A stretch of 16,117 nt of DNA from Chitinophagaceae bacterium. GTDB taxonomy: Bacteria; Bacteroidota; Bacteroidia; Chitinophagales; Chitinophagaceae. This document shows, piece by piece, positions 13,620 to 16,117 of this stretch. Every line of letters begins with the position of its first letter. Within the stretch, counting starts at the first letter, position 1. Below the pieces are notes generated by a model. The model was not told where the DNA came from, ran no database searches, and worked only from the letters and a program-made list of their open reading frames with translations. The position numbers and the translations under genes were made by a program. The stretch spans positions 1 to 16,117 of the forward strand of contig JACFNM010000058.1 in assembly GCA_019454915.1 (NCBI GenBank). Reading direction: 5' to 3'.

Positions 13620-16040
13620 CTATTTCTTCATCAGCCAGATTTCTGTAACCTGGGAGCCTCTTTGCCCCTCACCGCAGGTCCAGGTGAAGACGACCTCACC
13701 CTTTTCAGTAGCTTCCTTCGGGATATCAAACTCATACATCGGCTTGGCGCCTGTTTGTATAAAATCATGAACGAGGATATTGTCGTTCGCCATCATTTTT
13801 ATTTTAGACCGGAATCGGCCGGTGTAGGTAATGCGTATTTTGTACTGGGCAGTCGTGTCCAAATCATCATATTTGATCTTCAATGGAGTGTCATAAAGTG
13901 TATTGATCTGGCTCATCCATGCTTCCGGTGTTATTTGACCGCTGAAGCCCTGCGACCTCACTTCATGTACCCACTCTTCACCGATTATGCCTACGCCAAA
14001 GCTGATTCGGGGCGACCCGAGGCTGCCGGGATCTTCCTGCCAGGTCTTTTCAGAAAGCACTCTTCCTTTGCTTTGTACCGAGCCGAAATGATCGTAAAAG
14101 CCTCCGGGGCCGGGATCTGTACGGTGTAACATCTCTCTCACTTTGGTCAACTTTTCACCTTCGTCTTCTATATTTTCATAGGCAGTTAATTGATCCAGTA
14201 ACCAGGGCGCGTCATTCAATGTGACGTCTATATTGTCAATGAAATTGCCCCTTCCGGGCATGGCTCCGTGTTTTTCCACAGTAAGTTGAGCCCCAATGCT
14301 GCTAAACAATGAGTCAGCGAGTACCAGGCATTTTTCCTTCCAGGATTGTCCTGCGGACTCTTCTTTGGTTTTTTCCAGCAGCATCTTTGCTTTTATGATT
14401 GCCAGCGATATATTTTCTTTGGTAGCGTCTTCCAGCAAGGCGCGCGCTTCGGCTTCAATCGCTTTTTCACGTACCAGGCGAAGTTGAATATAGGCATCAT
14501 AATAAGCCCGGATCAAACACATCTGGAATCGAAAGTTTTTAATGAGCTCGGGCGATGCGTTGCTTTCCAGGGACTGCCATTGCCTTAGCGTCTGTTCCAC
14601 TTTATTGTTCGTTAAGAGAGGTCCCCTGAAATTGCGTTCGAGATCCAGAATACCCTGCGCGGCAACATCTGCCAAATCGGCGTCCATAAAAAAACGGCAG
14701 TAATCACGTAAAGTTTCTATAACAGGAGTCTCGGGGTTCCAGTCCTGATCACTCCAGATAAATTTATTCACGTCGTCATTAGTTCCCTCCGAATAGCTGA
14801 TGCTGCCTGAACCATAAGGGGCCAGCAGGTTGTGAATATGTTTTTCATCTACCGGCCGGGGATTTATACATTCCCTTCCCAGCGTCATCGCATAAGCCAG
14901 ATCCCAGTCAGGAACAGGATATTGACAACTTAAGCTATGCGTAATATCAGGATATCTTCTGATGGGGATATTTTCGTTAACACGCTTTCTGATTTCAGGT
15001 AAAGGTATCTTCACCCAGGGGCCAAAAACAACCCCGCCAAACCAGGGATAGCCGCTGTTCACGTGTTTGAAAAAATCATTAAACCATTTTTCATTCGGAC
15101 GGAAAACCTGGGGGGAAACCCAAATCTTCGCGTTGGGATGAAATTGTTTCAACGCTATTGAAATCCGGCCCATCCAATCAAACAGCACATCCGGTTCTAA
15201 GTCTCCGGGGTCTCCTCCGGGTACAAATACGTGATCCAGTTTCGGCAGGGCTGCAAACACTTCAATTCTCTCCTGTAGTTCCTTTTTAATAGAATCCCGG
15301 TTGGTATAGTCCGGTCCCATATTGGGATACCACATCCATACATCCAGCCCATAGGATTTGGCAATTTTCGCCTGCTCCACCATCATCTTAACGGGTGGAA
15401 GCTGCATGTGCGCACTGCTGTCATCATCGTCGGTACGGGGTGGCATGATTTCAATGCTGTTGGCGCCAAATAAGGCCAGCTCACGAATGTACTGGTCAAA
15501 CTGTTTTACCGAAAAAGCATCATAGGAGTTGGTTTTAGCGCGATAGCCCAACTGGTGGCCCCGGATGGGATATTTGGGAGCTGTAGATATAGAAGCATTA
15601 TCCGGCAGGAGCAACTTACCCGGTTTCATATAAGCTTTTCGCAAGAAATGACCAACGCCATATAAAACGCTGCGGCTGTCTTTTGCCGCTATTACTACAG
15701 CATTTTGATCCTTTATTACTACCAGTCTGTAACCCTCATTACCCGGCGTCGGAAACATGCTGAGTGCAGCCCGGATTTCCCTGGGTAATTTGGACTCTCT
15801 TTCCTCGGTGGTGAAATAGATTACAGGCTGAGTAACATTTTTTAGTTTAGTTATGACGGGTAAAGATTGATGTATTCTTTTTTCAACTTCTTCTCTTAAC
15901 ACCTGAACGGGCTTGTCTAATGACACGTTTTTATCCGGATTGATCCAGATTACGGCATTGGTAAGGTCAAAATGCTGACCATAAGAAAGAAAAGAGCTCA
16001 GGATAAAAAATAAACTAACAACAGGTTTTATATATTTCAT
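13620..16040 (-). CDS. Large secreted GH20/GH67-like hydrolase
   Basis: An 806-residue protein from the ATG at 16038-16040 (a TTG at 16073 in frame is rejected). The signal peptide MKYIKPVVSLFFILSSFLSYG ends near residue 22. Residues of about 25-150 form an alpha/beta domain with NEGYRLVVIKD (101-111) and SRSVLYGVGHFLRK (122-135), the pattern of the N-terminal domain of GH20, GH67 and GH84 enzymes. A barrel follows (about 158-480): IRGHQLGYR, FGANSIEIMPPRTDDDDSS (191-209), GLDVWMWYPNMGP, and DHVFVPGGDPGDL (269-281). IWVSPQVF and WFGGVVFGPW come next. A helical stretch (about 480-620) and a C-terminal jelly-roll-like domain (to EIWLMKK) complete it. Acidic residues at 203-207 and 277-282 are catalytic candidates. 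I cannot assign a CAZy family; a hexosaminidase- or glucuronidase-like role is possible. It is convergent with the GH59-type gene. Confidence 0.7.
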   Translation of the reverse strand: MKYIKPVVSLFFILSSFLSYGQHFDLTNAVIWINPDKNVSLDKPVQVLREEVEKRIHQSLPVITKLKNVTQPVIYFTTEERESKLPREIRAALSMFPTPGNEGYRLVVIKDQNAVVIAAKDSRSVLYGVGHFLRKAYMKPGKLLLPDNASISTAPKYPIRGHQLGYRAKTNSYDAFSVKQFDQYIRELALFGANSIEIMPPRTDDDDSSAHMQLPPVKMMVEQAKIAKSYGLDVWMWYPNMGPDYTNRDSIKKELQERIEVFAALPKLDHVFVPGGDPGDLEPDVLFDWMGRISIALKQFHPNAKIWVSPQVFRPNEKWFNDFFKHVNSGYPWFGGVVFGPWVKIPLPEIRKRVNENIPIRRYPDITHSLSCQYPVPDWDLAYAMTLGRECINPRPVDEKHIHNLLAPYGSGSISYSEGTNDDVNKFIWSDQDWNPETPVIETLRDYCRFFMDADLADVAAQGILDLERNFRGPLLTNNKVEQTLRQWQSLESNASPELIKNFRFQMCLIRAYYDAYIQLRLVREKAIEAEARALLEDATKENISLAIIKAKMLLEKTKEESAGQSWKEKCLVLADSLFSSIGAQLTVEKHGAMPGRGNFIDNIDVTLNDAPWLLDQLTAYENIEDEGEKLTKVREMLHRTDPGPGGFYDHFGSVQSKGRVLSEKTWQEDPGSLGSPRISFGVGIIGEEWVHEVRSQGFSGQITPEAWMSQINTLYDTPLKIKYDDLDTTAQYKIRITYTGRFRSKIKMMANDNILVHDFIQTGAKPMYEFDIPKEATEKGEVVFTWTCGEGQRGSQVTEIWLMKK

Positions 16041-16070
16041 GGCTATTGATGATTTAACTCGATAAGAACG

Positions 16071-16078
16071 CAAACATA
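16071..16078 (-). promoter_or_regulatory. -7 box for the GH20/GH67-like gene
   Basis: On the minus strand TATGTTTG fits TAnnTTTG exactly, about 30 bp before the ATG at 16040. This gives a predicted leader of about 24 bases. A -33 element is not clear (only a TTTTAG at roughly the right distance). Confidence 0.45.
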
Positions 16079-16117
16079 CAAGTATATCTAAAATTTAGGC
16101 GCATGCGAAGAAAGAGT

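Noticed and set aside
13662..14129. 155-residue plus-strand open frame
   Set aside because: It is antisense to the well-supported C-terminal part of the GH20/GH67-like gene and has no recognisable motif.
16041..16073. Earlier TTG start for the GH20/GH67-like gene
   Set aside because: The extension would put charged residues before the signal peptide and would overlap the predicted -7 box; the ATG at 16040 begins the signal directly.
1..16117. CRISPR array, SusC/SusD pair, phage or conjugation genes
   Set aside because: I looked for regularly spaced repeats and for typical TonB-receptor, lipoprotein-pair, integrase and relaxase motifs and saw none. The three hairpin repeats are too few and irregularly spaced for a CRISPR.

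Overview
The window looks like a piece of a Bacteroidota chromosome, most likely a soil or host-associated member of the Chitinophagaceae or a relative. The evidence is indirect: Bacteroidota-style -7 boxes (TAnnTTTG), no clear Shine-Dalgarno sequences, secretion signals ending in AQ or GQ, a lipoprotein signal, and a dense run of secreted glycoside hydrolases. No ribosomal or other marker gene is present, so the assignment is inference.

Left edge (1-1380): the 5' part of a sialidase-family gene runs off the window on the minus strand. Upstream of it lies a second sialidase copy that has lost its middle and its reading frame. Next come the C-terminal (FCD) remnant of a FadR-type GntR regulator and a tRNA-Val(GAC) gene. 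This stretch looks like decaying sequence beside a tRNA gene.

Centre-left (1543-4540, minus strand): two genes 19 bp apart, a ceramidase-family protein followed by a TIM-barrel glycoside-hydrolase-like lipoprotein. Region 4541-6507 separates them from the rightward genes. It holds an apparently intact IS110-family insertion sequence (transposase on the minus strand), a structured leader that is a good candidate for the element's bridge RNA, and copies of a hairpin-rich dispersed repeat.

Right (6508-13501, plus strand): four secreted enzyme genes in a row, namely a DUF4832-type TIM-barrel protein, a five-bladed propeller GH43/GH32-like protein, a GH42 beta-galactosidase and a GH59 galactocerebrosidase homologue with both catalytic glutamates. 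A convergent minus-strand gene (13620-16040) encodes a large secreted GH20/GH67-like hydrolase.

Taken together, sialidase-family, beta-galactosidase, galactocerebrosidase-family and ceramidase-family genes suggest a locus for stripping galactosylated, perhaps sphingolipid-type, glycoconjugates. The substrate is a hypothesis: the ceramidase-like protein lacks the usual catalytic serine motif, and no SusC/SusD pair or intact regulator is visible. The most unusual non-coding features are the candidate bridge RNA, whose outer stem covers the transposase start codon, and a roughly 70-140 bp repeat family with compensated hairpins that sits 5' of, and in the same orientation as, three transcription units.
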